Position numbers and translations under genes: made by a program. A stretch of 64,000 nucleotides of DNA from Nocardiopsis gilva YIM 90087 (GTDB taxonomy: Bacteria; Actinomycetota; Actinomycetes; Streptosporangiales; Streptosporangiaceae): NCBI RefSeq assembly GCF_002263495.1, contig NZ_CP022753.1, positions 4,712,001 through 4,776,000 of the forward strand, read 5' to 3'. Below the pieces are notes generated by a model. That model ran no database searches. It was not told where the DNA came from and worked only from the letters and a program-made list of their open reading frames with translations. This document shows positions 15,346-23,471 of the stretch, one piece after another. The number at the start of each line of letters is the position of its first letter. Within the stretch, counting starts at the first letter, position 1.

Positions 15346-16769
15346 GAATCTCCCTCCCTCTTCCGGCCGCGGTCGCGCTCACCGCGCTGCTCGGCGTCGG
15401 CGTGACGGCACTGGCCGACCTGACCCTCCTGGCCCCGGCCGCCCTGGCCATCGGCGTCGTGCTGGCGTTCGGCGCGGTGGTGCTGCTGATCGGCTCGGGG
15501 ACCCCCGACGCCACCTCGACGGTGCACCGGACCCTGGTCACCCCCATCGCCCTGGTTTTGTCCGTGGTGACGGGCCTGCTGGTCGCCGCCGTCCTCGACT
15601 GGTGGCTGATCGAACCGGCCGCCTACCCCCTCGGCGCCCTTGTCGGGTCGCTGGCGGCGTTCGGGCTGTACCGTCGCCTGTCGACGACGCTCGCGCTGGC
15701 GTTCGGCGCGGTCGGCGCCGCGGGTGTGCTCGCCCTGGTCGTCACCGCTGTGGTGCTGTGGGGCAGCGGCGTGGACGCCCTGCACGCGTTCTCCCGGATG
15801 ATCGAGTTCGGCACCCGGCCCGACAGCCTGGTGACGATCGTCAACAACGGCACCACCTTCTACCTGTCCGCCGTCGCCGTGGCCATCGGCTTCAAGATGC
15901 GCCTGTTCAACATCGGCGTCGACGGCCAGTACCGGCTGGCGGCGCTGCTCGCGGCGGCGGTCGGCGGGACGTTCGTGCTGCCCCCGGTGATCCACCAGGT
16001 CGTGATCATCGTCGTCGCGGTGGCCGTCGGCGGCTTCTGGGCGGGGATCGCCGGGTACCTCAAAGTCACCCGGGGCGTCTCCGAGGTGATCTCGACGATC
16101 ATGCTCAACGCCATCGCCACCGGGATCACCGCCTACCTGCTCAACACCAACCGCCTCGCGGTCAGGATCAGCGAGAACAACATCGGCACCAAACCGATCG
16201 TCGAGTCCGGCTGGGTGCCCGGCATCCCCGCCGGGTTCATGGGGTCGGGACGGCCGATCTTCGGCCTGGTGCTGCTGGCCATCGCCGTCGGCGTCGGCTA
16301 CTGGTTCATGCTCAACCGCACCCGGTTCGGCTTCGAGCTGCGGGCCACCGGCCAGTCCGGGACCGCGGCCCAGGCCAGCGGCATCGACGTCAAGCGCATG
16401 GTGTTCATCTCGATGCTGATCTCCGGGATGGTGGCCGGCCTGGTCGGCATGCCGCAGCTGCTCGGCCAGTCGCACTACTACGCGCTGGACTTCCCGGTCG
16501 GCCTCGGCTTCACCGGCATCGCGATCGCGCTGCTCGGCCGCAACCACCCCGTCGGCATTGCGTTCGCCGCCCTGTTCTGGGCCTTCCTGGACCAGTCGGC
16601 GCAGATCCTGGACATCGACGGCATCCCCAAGGAGATCGCCGTGGTCACCCAGGCGACCATCGTGCTCACCGTGGTCGTGGTCTACGAGGTCGTGCACCGC
16701 TGGGGCCGCCGCTACCAGCAGCAGCAAGTCGGTAAGGAACTCGCCCGGGCGGAGGTGGCGTCGTCATGA
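15342..16769 (+). CDS. ABC transporter permease (nucleoside importer), first membrane subunit
   Basis: Product of 475 aa, longer than the usual about 360 aa because of an N-terminal extension with about four extra hydrophobic segments (residues 1-135). The core BPD_transp_2 (branched-chain/ribose permease) domain starts near 150: IVNNGTTFYLSAVAVAIGFKMRLFNIGVDGQY, KVTRGVSEVISTIMLNAIA, MLNRTRFGFELRATGQS and LGFTGIAIALLGRNHPVG. RVSEVISTIMLN and FNIGVDGQ are strongly typical of YufP/NupB-type nucleoside permeases. It is ATGA-coupled on both sides, to the ATPase and to the second permease. The two permeases form the heterodimeric channel. Confidence 0.9.
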   Translation: MRISLPLPAAVALTALLGVGVTALADLTLLAPAALAIGVVLAFGAVVLLIGSGTPDATSTVHRTLVTPIALVLSVVTGLLVAAVLDWWLIEPAAYPLGALVGSLAAFGLYRRLSTTLALAFGAVGAAGVLALVVTAVVLWGSGVDALHAFSRMIEFGTRPDSLVTIVNNGTTFYLSAVAVAIGFKMRLFNIGVDGQYRLAALLAAAVGGTFVLPPVIHQVVIIVVAVAVGGFWAGIAGYLKVTRGVSEVISTIMLNAIATGITAYLLNTNRLAVRISENNIGTKPIVESGWVPGIPAGFMGSGRPIFGLVLLAIAVGVGYWFMLNRTRFGFELRATGQSGTAAQASGIDVKRMVFISMLISGMVAGLVGMPQLLGQSHYYALDFPVGLGFTGIAIALLGRNHPVGIAFAALFWAFLDQSAQILDIDGIPKEIAVVTQATIVLTVVVVYEVVHRWGRRYQQQQVGKELARAEVASS

Positions 16770-18025
16770 GCCAGGAAATGACAGTGGCGACGCCGGAGAC
16801 GGCGCCACCGCCGGTCCGCTCCTCGGCCCGCGTGCGGTGGCGGATCGTCGGACTGGTCGCGACGGTGTTCGTGGCCCTGGCGGGGGTCCGGTTCATCACC
16901 GGCCAGCCCATGCTGACCGACATCGGCACCATCCAGACGACCCTGGCCTTCGCCGTGCCGATCGGCCTGGCGGGCCTGGGCGGACTGTGGGCGGAGCGCT
17001 CCGGGATCATCAACATCGGCCTCGAGGGCATGATGATCCTGGGCACCTGGTGCTCGGCCTACTTCGCGTGGAGCCTCGACAGCCCGTGGGCCGGGCTGGT
17101 CGCGGGCATTGTCGGCGGCATGCTCGGCGGGCTGCTGCACGCCGTGGCGACGGTGACCTTCGCCGTCGACCACATCGTGTCGGGCGTGGCGATCAACATC
17201 CTCGCCCTGGGCGCGATGCGCTATCTGTCCATCCTGTTCTACGACGGCATCCCGGGCGCCGGTGCCGCCCAGTCGCCGCCGCTGCCGACCTTCCCCCGGG
17301 TGGGGCTGCCGTTCGTGGCCGACCTACTCAAACCGGCGCGGGACACCGGGTGGTTCCTCATCTCCGACCTGGCCTCGCTGATCGCCGGGCTGACCACCAA
17401 TATGTCGGTGGTGACGCTGCTGGCGATCCTGCTCGTGCCCGGCAGCTACTGGGTGCTGTTCAAGACCAAGTTCGGGCTGCGGCTGCGGTCCTGCGGAGAG
17501 AACCCCGACGCCGCGGAGTCGCTGGGTGTGCCCGTGTACACCTACAAGTACATCGCGGTCACCGTCTCGGGCGGGTTCGCCGGTATGGGCGGGGTGTTCC
17601 TCGCGATGGTCGCCTCCTCGATCTACCAGGAGGGGCAGACCGGTGGCCGCGGGTACATCGGTCTGGCCGCGATGATCTTCGGCAACTGGCGGCCGGGCGG
17701 TCTGGCGATGGGCGCCTCACTCTTCGGCTACGCCGACGCGCTCCAGGTCCGCGGCGGTGGCGCCGCGGTCCACGCGCTGCTCCTGCTCATCGCGGCCGCG
17801 CTCGTCGCGGTGGCCGTCTGGCAGTGGCAGCGCGGTGCGCGGCGGACGTCGATCGTCGCCGCCGTCGGCGCGGTCGTGCTGCTGGTCTGGTACCTGCTGA
17901 CCGACACGCTCCCCGGTGAGCTGGTCACCTACAGCCCGCACATCGCGACGCTGCTGGTGCTGGCCTTGGCCGCGCAGCGGCTGCGGGCGCCCGCGGCGAT
18001 CGGCCGGCAGTGGCGGCGATCGTGA
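16766..18025 (+). CDS. ABC transporter permease (nucleoside importer), second membrane subunit
   Basis: Product of 419 aa, BPD_transp_2 family. Typical pieces are QTTLAFAVPIGLAGLGGLWAERSGIINIGLEGMMI, HAVATVTFAVDHIVSGVAINILALG, LFKTKFGLRLRSCGENPDAAESLGV and YIGLAAMIFGNWRPGGLAMG. This is the YufQ/NupC-like partner of the preceding permease. About ten membrane segments are visible; the last (about 355-400) form a hydrophobic tail. The gene overlaps the previous one by ATGA, and its stop overlaps the cytidine deaminase start, so importer and salvage enzymes are made from one message. Confidence 0.9.
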   Translation: MSQEMTVATPETAPPPVRSSARVRWRIVGLVATVFVALAGVRFITGQPMLTDIGTIQTTLAFAVPIGLAGLGGLWAERSGIINIGLEGMMILGTWCSAYFAWSLDSPWAGLVAGIVGGMLGGLLHAVATVTFAVDHIVSGVAINILALGAMRYLSILFYDGIPGAGAAQSPPLPTFPRVGLPFVADLLKPARDTGWFLISDLASLIAGLTTNMSVVTLLAILLVPGSYWVLFKTKFGLRLRSCGENPDAAESLGVPVYTYKYIAVTVSGGFAGMGGVFLAMVASSIYQEGQTGGRGYIGLAAMIFGNWRPGGLAMGASLFGYADALQVRGGGAAVHALLLLIAAALVAVAVWQWQRGARRTSIVAAVGAVVLLVWYLLTDTLPGELVTYSPHIATLLVLALAAQRLRAPAAIGRQWRRS

Positions 18026-18444
18026 CCGGCTCTGCGTCCGGCGCCGCCGCAGCGACCACCGTCGACTGGCCGCGGCTGCGCGCCGCGGCCGGTCAGGCCA
18101 TGCGCAACGCCTACGCCCCCTACTCCCGGTTCCCGGTGGGGGCGGCGGGGCTGACCGACGACGGGCGGACGGTGACCGGGTGCAATGTGGAGAACGCCTC
18201 CTACGGGCTGACGCTGTGCGCCGAGTGCGGCCTGGTGTCGGCCCTGCACGCCTCGGGCGGGGGCCGCCTCACCGCGTTCACCTGCGTCGACGGTGAGGGA
18301 CGGCTGCTGATGCCGTGCGGCCGGTGCCGCCAGCTGCTCTACGAGCACGGCGGCCCCGGCCTGCTGATCGACACGCCGGAGGGCATCCTCCGCATGGCCG
18401 ACGTGTTGCCGCAGGCGTTCGGGCCCGACGATCTCGAACGCTGA
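18022..18444 (+). CDS. cdd: Cytidine deaminase
   Basis: Product of 140 aa, a homotetrameric-type zinc cytidine/deoxycytidine deaminase. It shows AYAPYSRFPVGAAGL, CNVENASYGLTLCAECGLVSAL (Glu as proton shuttle, first zinc Cys) and MPCGRCRQLLYEHG (PCxxC zinc ligands). It converts imported cytidine and deoxycytidine to uridine and deoxyuridine. Two GTG starts are possible. I prefer 18022, whose GTGA overlap with the permease stop copies the other junctions in this operon; 18010 would add four residues. The phosphorylase follows 20 bp later. Confidence 0.9.
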   Translation: MTGSASGAAAATTVDWPRLRAAAGQAMRNAYAPYSRFPVGAAGLTDDGRTVTGCNVENASYGLTLCAECGLVSALHASGGGRLTAFTCVDGEGRLLMPCGRCRQLLYEHGGPGLLIDTPEGILRMADVLPQAFGPDDLER

Positions 18445-18464
18445 CCCCAGAGAAGAGGACGCAC

Positions 18465-19736
18465 GTGGACGTCATCGACATCATCGTGACCAAGCGCGAC
18501 GGCGGTGAACTGACCCCGGGGCAGATCGACTGGGTGATCGACGCCTACACGCACGGCGCCATCGCCGAGGAGCAGATGGCGGCGCTGAACATGGCGATCG
18601 TGTGGCGCGGCATGACCCGGGCCGAGGTGAGCCGGTGGACGGAGGCGATGCTGTGCTCCGGTGAGCGGCTCGACTTCACCGACCTGCCCCGTTCGACCAC
18701 CGACAAGCACTCCACCGGCGGGGTCGGCGACAAGATCACGCTGCCGCTCACCCCGACGGTCGCGGCGTGCGGCGCGGCCGTGCCGCAGCTGTCCGGACGC
18801 GGGCTGGGGCACACCGGCGGCACCCTGGACAAGCTGGAGTCGATCCCCGGGTGGCGGGCCGAGCTGTCGCCCGTCGAGATGCGCCGCACCCTGACCGAGG
18901 TGGGCGGGGTGATCTGCGCGGCCGGTACCGGACTGGCCCCGGCCGACCGGAAGCTGTACGCGCTGCGCGACGTCACCGGAACCGTGGAGTCCATCCCGCT
19001 GATCGCCAGCTCCATCATGTCCAAGAAGCTCGCGGAGGGCACGGGCGCGCTCGTGCTCGACGTCAAGGTCGGCTCCGGGGCGTTCATGAAGGACACCGCC
19101 TCGGCCCGGGAACTGGCCCGGACCATGGTCGACATCGGGACCGACAACGGCGTCCGCACGGTCGCGCTGCTCACGGCGATGGACACCCCGCTGGGGAAGC
19201 AGATCGGCAACGCCCTGGAGGTCGCCGAGGCGCTGGAGGTCCTCTCCGGCGGCGGCCCCGAGGACATCGTGGAGCTCACCGTGCGACTGGCGCGCGAGAT
19301 GCTCGCGGCCGCCGACCTGCCCGATGCCAAGGACCCGGGCGAGGCCCTGCGCGACGGCTCGGCCATGGACGCCTGGCGCCGCATGGTCCGCGCCCAGGGC
19401 GGCGACCCCGACGCCCCGCTGCCCGTCGCCGCCGAACAGCGCGAGATCCTGGCCCCGACGTCGGGCACCCTCACCCGCCTGGACGCCTACGCGGTCGGCA
19501 TGGCCGCCTGGCGCCTGGGCGCCGGACGCGCCCGCAAGGAGGACCGCGTCTCCGCGGGCGCGGGCGTCACCCTCCACGCCAAACCGGGCGAGCAGGTGCG
19601 GGTCGGACAGCCGCTGTTCACCCTGCACACCGACGACCCGGACCGCTTCGAGCGCGCCGCCGAGACCCTCGCCGACGCCTTCGACATCAACGGGGACGGC
19701 GAGCGGCTCCCGCTGGTCATCGACCGCATCTGCTGA
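18465..19736 (+). CDS. deoA: Thymidine / pyrimidine-nucleoside phosphorylase
   Basis: Product of 423 aa. It has an alpha-helical N-terminal domain (KRDGGELTPGQIDWVIDAYT), the phosphate/nucleoside site DKHSTGGVGDKITLPLTPTV, SGRGLGHTGGTLDKLESIPG, LIASSIMSKKLAEGTGALVLDVKVGSGAFMK, and a C-terminal barrel-sandwich domain (AGVTLHAKPGEQVRVGQPLF). It phosphorolyses thymidine or deoxyuridine to the base and 2-deoxyribose 1-phosphate. GTG start at 18465 with AGAGGAC upstream. It is the last gene of the transporter-salvage operon and is followed by a stem-loop. The product feeds the mutase and DeoC encoded nearby. A broader pyrimidine-nucleoside phosphorylase (pdp) is possible. Confidence 0.93.
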   Translation: MDVIDIIVTKRDGGELTPGQIDWVIDAYTHGAIAEEQMAALNMAIVWRGMTRAEVSRWTEAMLCSGERLDFTDLPRSTTDKHSTGGVGDKITLPLTPTVAACGAAVPQLSGRGLGHTGGTLDKLESIPGWRAELSPVEMRRTLTEVGGVICAAGTGLAPADRKLYALRDVTGTVESIPLIASSIMSKKLAEGTGALVLDVKVGSGAFMKDTASARELARTMVDIGTDNGVRTVALLTAMDTPLGKQIGNALEVAEALEVLSGGGPEDIVELTVRLAREMLAAADLPDAKDPGEALRDGSAMDAWRRMVRAQGGDPDAPLPVAAEQREILAPTSGTLTRLDAYAVGMAAWRLGAGRARKEDRVSAGAGVTLHAKPGEQVRVGQPLFTLHTDDPDRFERAAETLADAFDINGDGERLPLVIDRIC

Positions 19737-19792
19737 TTCCGGACGGGCGTCCCGAGTTCCGGGGCGGTCCCGCCGACACCTCGCCACATCCC

Positions 19793-19818
19793 GGGGGACG
19801 GCTTTTCGGTCGTCCCCC
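19793..19818 (+). terminator. Stem-loop terminator after deoA
   Basis: GGGGGACG and CGTCCCCC are complementary, with a loop containing TTTT, 56 bp after the deoA stop. It ends the transporter-salvage operon. Confidence 0.6.
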
Positions 19819-19888
19819 ACTCAGGGTTTCAGCAGCGCTTCCCCAACGCGCTCATCGGTGTTCACCGGCCGGTGCCAGACTGCCGAGC

Positions 19889-20092
19889 ATGAGCGCACCA
19901 TCGTTGGGCGGGGTTCCGCGCGAGATCACGGAACAGGACCTGCGCGAGCGCTGCGACGAGATCCTGGACGCGCTGGAGCGCGGCCGACCGGTCACCGTCA
20001 CACGCGGGGGACGCCGCATCGGTGACCTGCTGCTGACCGGACGCCGACCCGCCACCACCGCCAAGCCGTTCACGGAGGAGGACGACGGCTGA
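19889..20092 (+). CDS. Small Phd/YefM-like antitoxin, no partner toxin
   Basis: Product of 67 aa. The segment EITEQDLRERCDEILDALER followed by GRPVTVTRGGRRIGDLLLTG matches the N-terminal DNA-binding half of Phd/YefM antitoxins (prevent-host-death family). The C-terminus is only about 15 residues, shorter than a full toxin-binding tail. No PIN or RelE-type toxin lies next to it: the next gene is convergent and encodes a mutase. It may be an orphan antitoxin or a transcriptional regulator derived from one. The start ATG at 19889 lacks a strong ribosome site. Confidence 0.65.
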   Translation: MSAPSLGGVPREITEQDLRERCDEILDALERGRPVTVTRGGRRIGDLLLTGRRPATTAKPFTEEDDG

Positions 20093-20117
20093 CCCGCGCC
20101 CTGCCTCCGGACCACCG

Positions 20118-21806
20118 TCAGGTCTGCGGGAACAGCCGGCCCACGGCCTCCTTCAGTGCCTCGATGTGGGCATCGGCCTCGGCGCGGGTTTCGGCGACCT
20201 CTCCGTCGACCGGGAGGATGACCTCCAGGTAGGCCTTGAGCTTGGGTTCGGTGCCCGACGGACGCAGCGTGATGCGGGCGCGGGCCGGGCCGCCGAGGCG
20301 GTAGCGCAGAGCGTCGGTTGCGGGCAGGTCGCCACGGCCCTCGGCGAAGTCCTCGATGGCCTCGACCTCCAGGGAACCGAAGGCGCGCGGTGGCTCGGCG
20401 CGCAGGCGGCGCATGGTGTCGGCCAGCAGGGCAAGGTCGCTCACCCGCACCGCCACCTGTGCGGTGCGGTGCAGGCCGTAGCGGCGCGCCTGGTCGTCGA
20501 GAAGGTCCAGAAGAGTGCGCCCGCCGTCGCGCTTGGCCTCGGCCGCCATCGCGGCCACGGCCAGGGCCGCGCTGATGCCGTCCTTGTCGGCGACCGGCCG
20601 GGAGGTGTCACCGCCGAGGCAGTAGCCCAGCGCCTCCTCGTAGCTGAAGACGTTGCGCTCCCCCGGGCCGCCCGCGCGGGCGAGCCACTTGAAGCCGGTC
20701 AGTGTCTCCACACAGCGGACGCCGTAGTCGGCGGCGATCTTGGGCAGCAGTCCGGCCGAGACGATCGTGGTGGCCACCACCCGGTCGCCGCCCGCGGTGT
20801 GCCGCAGGATGTACTCGGCCAGCAGGCCGCCGATCTCGTCGCCGGTGAGCAGCCCGTGACCGGGCACGGCCACGGCGACGCGGTCGGCGTCGGGGTCGTT
20901 GGCCACCACCAGGTCGCTGCCGTTGGCGCGGCCGACGGCCAGGGCGAGATCCATGGCGCCCGGTTCCTCCGGGTTGGGGAACGCCACGGTCGGGAAGTCC
21001 GGATCGGGCTCCGCCTGCTCCGGCACGAGGCGCGGCGCGGGGAACCCGACCCGCTCGAACGCCGCCCGCAGGGTCGAGGCCCCGACCCCGTGCAGGGGCG
21101 TGTAGGTGACGGAAACGGCGCGGTCGGAGCCCAGCGGCACGGCGGTGATGGCACCCAGATACCGCTCGACGATCTCCTCGTCGACGACGGTCCAGCCGCT
21201 TCCGACCTTGAGCTCGCTCACCGGGCCCACGGCATCGATCGCCGCGGAGATCTCGGCGTCGACCGGAGCGACGATCTGGCTTCCGGCACCCGGGCCCTCG
21301 CCGCCCATGTAGACCTTGTATCCGTTGTCCTGCGGCGGGTTGTGGCTGGCGGTCACCATGATGCCCGCGTCCGCCCCCAGGGCGCGCACCGCGTAGGCCA
21401 GCACCGGTGTGGGCAGCGGCCGGGGCAGCAGCAGGGCGGTGCATCCCGCGCCGGTGAGCACGGCGGCTGTGTCCTCCGCGAAGTCCGCGGAGCGGTGGCG
21501 CGCGTCGTAGCCGATGACCACGCACCGGCCCGAGCCCAGCCACCGCGCCACTCCGGCGGCGGCGCGCATGACCGTGACCCGGTTCATCCGGTTCGGCCCG
21601 GCGCCCAGCGCGCCGCGCAGCCCGGCCGTCCCGAATTCGAGCCGGGCGCCGAACCGCTCGGCCAGGGCCGCGTCGTCACCGGCGTCGAGGATGGCCTTCA
21701 GCTCGTCGCGGGTCCGCGGATCGGGGTCCTGCTCCAGCCAGGCCTCGGCCTGTCCGCGGAGGGATGCGGCTGTGTCTCCCACTCCCGTACCGCCCATACC
21801 GCTCAT
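20118..21806 (-). CDS. Phospho-sugar mutase (phosphoglucomutase/phosphomannomutase family)
   Basis: Product of 562 aa with four-domain alpha-D-phosphohexomutase architecture. It shows FGTAGLRGALGAGPNRMN, the phosphoserine loop GIMVTASHNPPQDNGYKVY, the metal loop VANDPDADRVAVAVPG, LTGFKWLARA (sugar-binding) and the phosphate-binding LRPSGTEPKLKAYLEV. In this neighbourhood the likely job is interconverting ribose/deoxyribose 1- and 5-phosphates (phosphopentomutase activity) or glucose phosphates; motifs alone do not decide. It is transcribed leftward after punA, but a palindromic element separates them. It converges on the small antitoxin gene. Start ATG at 21806, with GGAAGG about 11 nt upstream. 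Confidence 0.88.
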   Translation of the reverse strand: MSGMGGTGVGDTAASLRGQAEAWLEQDPDPRTRDELKAILDAGDDAALAERFGARLEFGTAGLRGALGAGPNRMNRVTVMRAAAGVARWLGSGRCVVIGYDARHRSADFAEDTAAVLTGAGCTALLLPRPLPTPVLAYAVRALGADAGIMVTASHNPPQDNGYKVYMGGEGPGAGSQIVAPVDAEISAAIDAVGPVSELKVGSGWTVVDEEIVERYLGAITAVPLGSDRAVSVTYTPLHGVGASTLRAAFERVGFPAPRLVPEQAEPDPDFPTVAFPNPEEPGAMDLALAVGRANGSDLVVANDPDADRVAVAVPGHGLLTGDEIGGLLAEYILRHTAGGDRVVATTIVSAGLLPKIAADYGVRCVETLTGFKWLARAGGPGERNVFSYEEALGYCLGGDTSRPVADKDGISAALAVAAMAAEAKRDGGRTLLDLLDDQARRYGLHRTAQVAVRVSDLALLADTMRRLRAEPPRAFGSLEVEAIEDFAEGRGDLPATDALRYRLGGPARARITLRPSGTEPKLKAYLEVILPVDGEVAETRAEADAHIEALKEAVGRLFPQT

Positions 21807-21839
21807 GATGTGCGCGTCCTTCCAAGTGAGCCGCCCTTT

Positions 21840-21909
21840 CCCCGTTGATCTCGGGGATACTGGGGTAAAAATCGGCTCTGAGACCCCAATATCTCCGAGA
21901 TCAACGGGG
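21840..21909. repeat. Intergenic palindromic element, copy 1 (punA to mutase)
   Basis: The left arm begins CCCCGTTGATCTCGGGG and ends in TGGGGT; the right arm begins ACCCCAATATCTCC and ends GAGATCAACGGGG. The arms pair over 27 bp with two imperfect positions, around a 16-nt loop. It follows the punA stop by about 18 bp on the transcribed strand, so it can act as a terminator. Its sequence, including the loop, is closely related to the reverse complement of copy 2 at 36873-36938. Confidence 0.85.
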
Positions 21910-21926
21910 GATCGGGTGGGTGGGGG

Positions 21927-22724
21927 TTAGAGCTTGTCCACGACGGCCGTGAGCAGCTCGCCGACGTCACCGGCCGCGTCGCGCCCGGCCGCCAGCACCT
22001 CCTGGTGGTCGAGGTTGGCACCTTCCAGGCCCGCGGCGATGTTGGTGACCAGCGAGACCGCCATGACCTCGGCGCCCTGCTCGCGCGCGGCGATCGCCTC
22101 CAGCGCGGTGGACATGCCCACCAGGTCGGCGCCCAGAGAGCGGAGCATCCGGATCTCGGCGGGGGTCTCGAAGTGCGGGCCGGGCATGGCCGCGTAGACG
22201 CCCTCGGGCAGCGACGGCTCGGCCTCCTTGGCGAGCTCGCGGAGCCGCCGGCTGTAGGTCTGGCTGAGGTCGACGAAGTTCGCGCCGGTCAGCGGGCTGC
22301 GCGTGGTGAGGTTGAGGTGGTCGGCGATGAGCACCGGGGTTCCGACGCCGAACTCGGGGTTGAGCGAGCCGGCGGCGTTGGTCAGGATCACCGTGGACGC
22401 CCCGGCCGCGGTGGCGGTGCGCACTCCGTGCGCCACCGCGTCGGTGCCGTGGCCCTCGTACAGGTGCGTGCGGCCGAGGAAGACCAGCAGTCTCTTGTCG
22501 CCTCGGGTGACGCTGCGGATGCTGCCGCTGTGGCCCTCGACGGCGGGCGGCAGGAAACCGGCCAGGTCGCTGGCGGGAAACTCCACGTCCGCCGCGCCGA
22601 GCATGTCGGCGGCCGGCGCCCAGCCCGATCCCATGACGAGCGCGGCGTCGTAGGAGTCCACCCCCGTACGGGAGCGCAGTTCCTCTGCCGCCTTCTGGGC
22701 CAACTGCTTGGGGTCGGTACTCAC
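21927..22724 (-). CDS. punA: Purine-nucleoside phosphorylase
   Basis: Product of 265 aa, the trimeric (class II) PNP type. Motifs are ALVMGSGWAPAADML, GHSGSIRSVTRGDKRLLVFLGRTHLYEGH (phosphate site with His), TVILTNAAGSLNPEFGVGTPVLIADHLN, and the family signature AAMPGPHFETPAEIRMLRSLGADLVGMSTALEAIAA. It splits purine (deoxy)nucleosides into base and (deoxy)ribose 1-phosphate. It is the purine counterpart of the deoA product and lies in the same cluster. Start ATG 22724 with GAGGAG just upstream. Confidence 0.93.
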   Translation of the reverse strand: MSTDPKQLAQKAAEELRSRTGVDSYDAALVMGSGWAPAADMLGAADVEFPASDLAGFLPPAVEGHSGSIRSVTRGDKRLLVFLGRTHLYEGHGTDAVAHGVRTATAAGASTVILTNAAGSLNPEFGVGTPVLIADHLNLTTRSPLTGANFVDLSQTYSRRLRELAKEAEPSLPEGVYAAMPGPHFETPAEIRMLRSLGADLVGMSTALEAIAAREQGAEVMAVSLVTNIAAGLEGANLDHQEVLAAGRDAAGDVGELLTAVVDKL

Positions 22725-22858
22725 TGCTGGTTCTCCTCACGGTCACAGTGCTGGGCGGAAGGGCCCGCGGGGCGATCTTGTCCCGTCCGCGCCTGTCGGG
22801 GCAATGCCGAACCGCCCACTGGGGCGGAACCTTTGGTCAACTCGGAGCTGCGGTTGCG

Positions 22859-23401
22859 TCAGGCGATGGGGCGGCGCAGCACCAGCTGGGGTCCCACGTC
22901 GCCGCCCAGGTAGCGCCGCCCGGTCCGCTCGAAGCCTCCGGAGAGGTAGGAGCGGAGGGCGACGGAGTTGTGCTCGTTCACGGTCAACAGGATCTCGACC
23001 GCCTTGGGCGCGATGGCCCGCGCGAGCGGGTCGAGGGCGGCACAGGCGGCGCGGCCGACGCCCCGCCCCTGCCACTCGGGGGCGATGTAGAACGCCCGCA
23101 GCAGCACGGCCCGCTGCGGCGCGTCGGTGATCTCGGGGAGGATGCCGAGGCGGTCGAGGATGCCGAACCCCACCACCTCGTGGGCGCGCAGGACGGCGAA
23201 CGGGGTGCGGTTGGGATCGGCGTCGGCCCGCGGCAGCGTCTCCACGGCATCGCCCGCGAGGCGGCGCTGTCCCGGTGCGAGCCGGATCTTGAGCACCGTC
23301 GCGCGCGCCCGCGCGACCTCCGGCGTCTCCTCGTCGAGGCGGAGCACCGCCACGTCGGCGTCGTTCACCATGGGTGCCGGTTCGGCCATCCGTAGATCCA
23401 C
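22859..23401 (-). CDS. GNAT family N-acetyltransferase
   Basis: Product of 180 aa. The acetyl-CoA pyrophosphate loop is visible in RAFYIAPEWQGRGVGRAACAALDPLARAI, preceded by a central sheet (EVVGFGILDRLG) and followed by LLTVNEHNSVALRSYLSGGFERTGRRYLGG, typical of motif B. The substrate is unknown. The first residues MDLRMAEPAPMVNDADVAVLRL offer three ATG starts (23401, 23389, 23371). I list the longest and cannot decide between them. It sits between the ALDH pair and punA but shows no functional link to nucleosides. Confidence 0.8.
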   Translation of the reverse strand: MDLRMAEPAPMVNDADVAVLRLDEETPEVARARATVLKIRLAPGQRRLAGDAVETLPRADADPNRTPFAVLRAHEVVGFGILDRLGILPEITDAPQRAVLLRAFYIAPEWQGRGVGRAACAALDPLARAIAPKAVEILLTVNEHNSVALRSYLSGGFERTGRRYLGGDVGPQLVLRRPIA

Positions 23402-23471
23402 CTCCGCTCCCCCGCGTCGTCGTCGGTTGCCCTTTTCTCTGCTCTCCCCTGGTTGCCGTCGAGATCCCGGT

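Noticed and set aside
13641-16769. A 1,042-residue plus-strand frame across the ABC transporter genes
   Set aside because: Its first half is an Arg/His-rich shadow of the ATPase; only the final part is the real permease, which starts at 15342.
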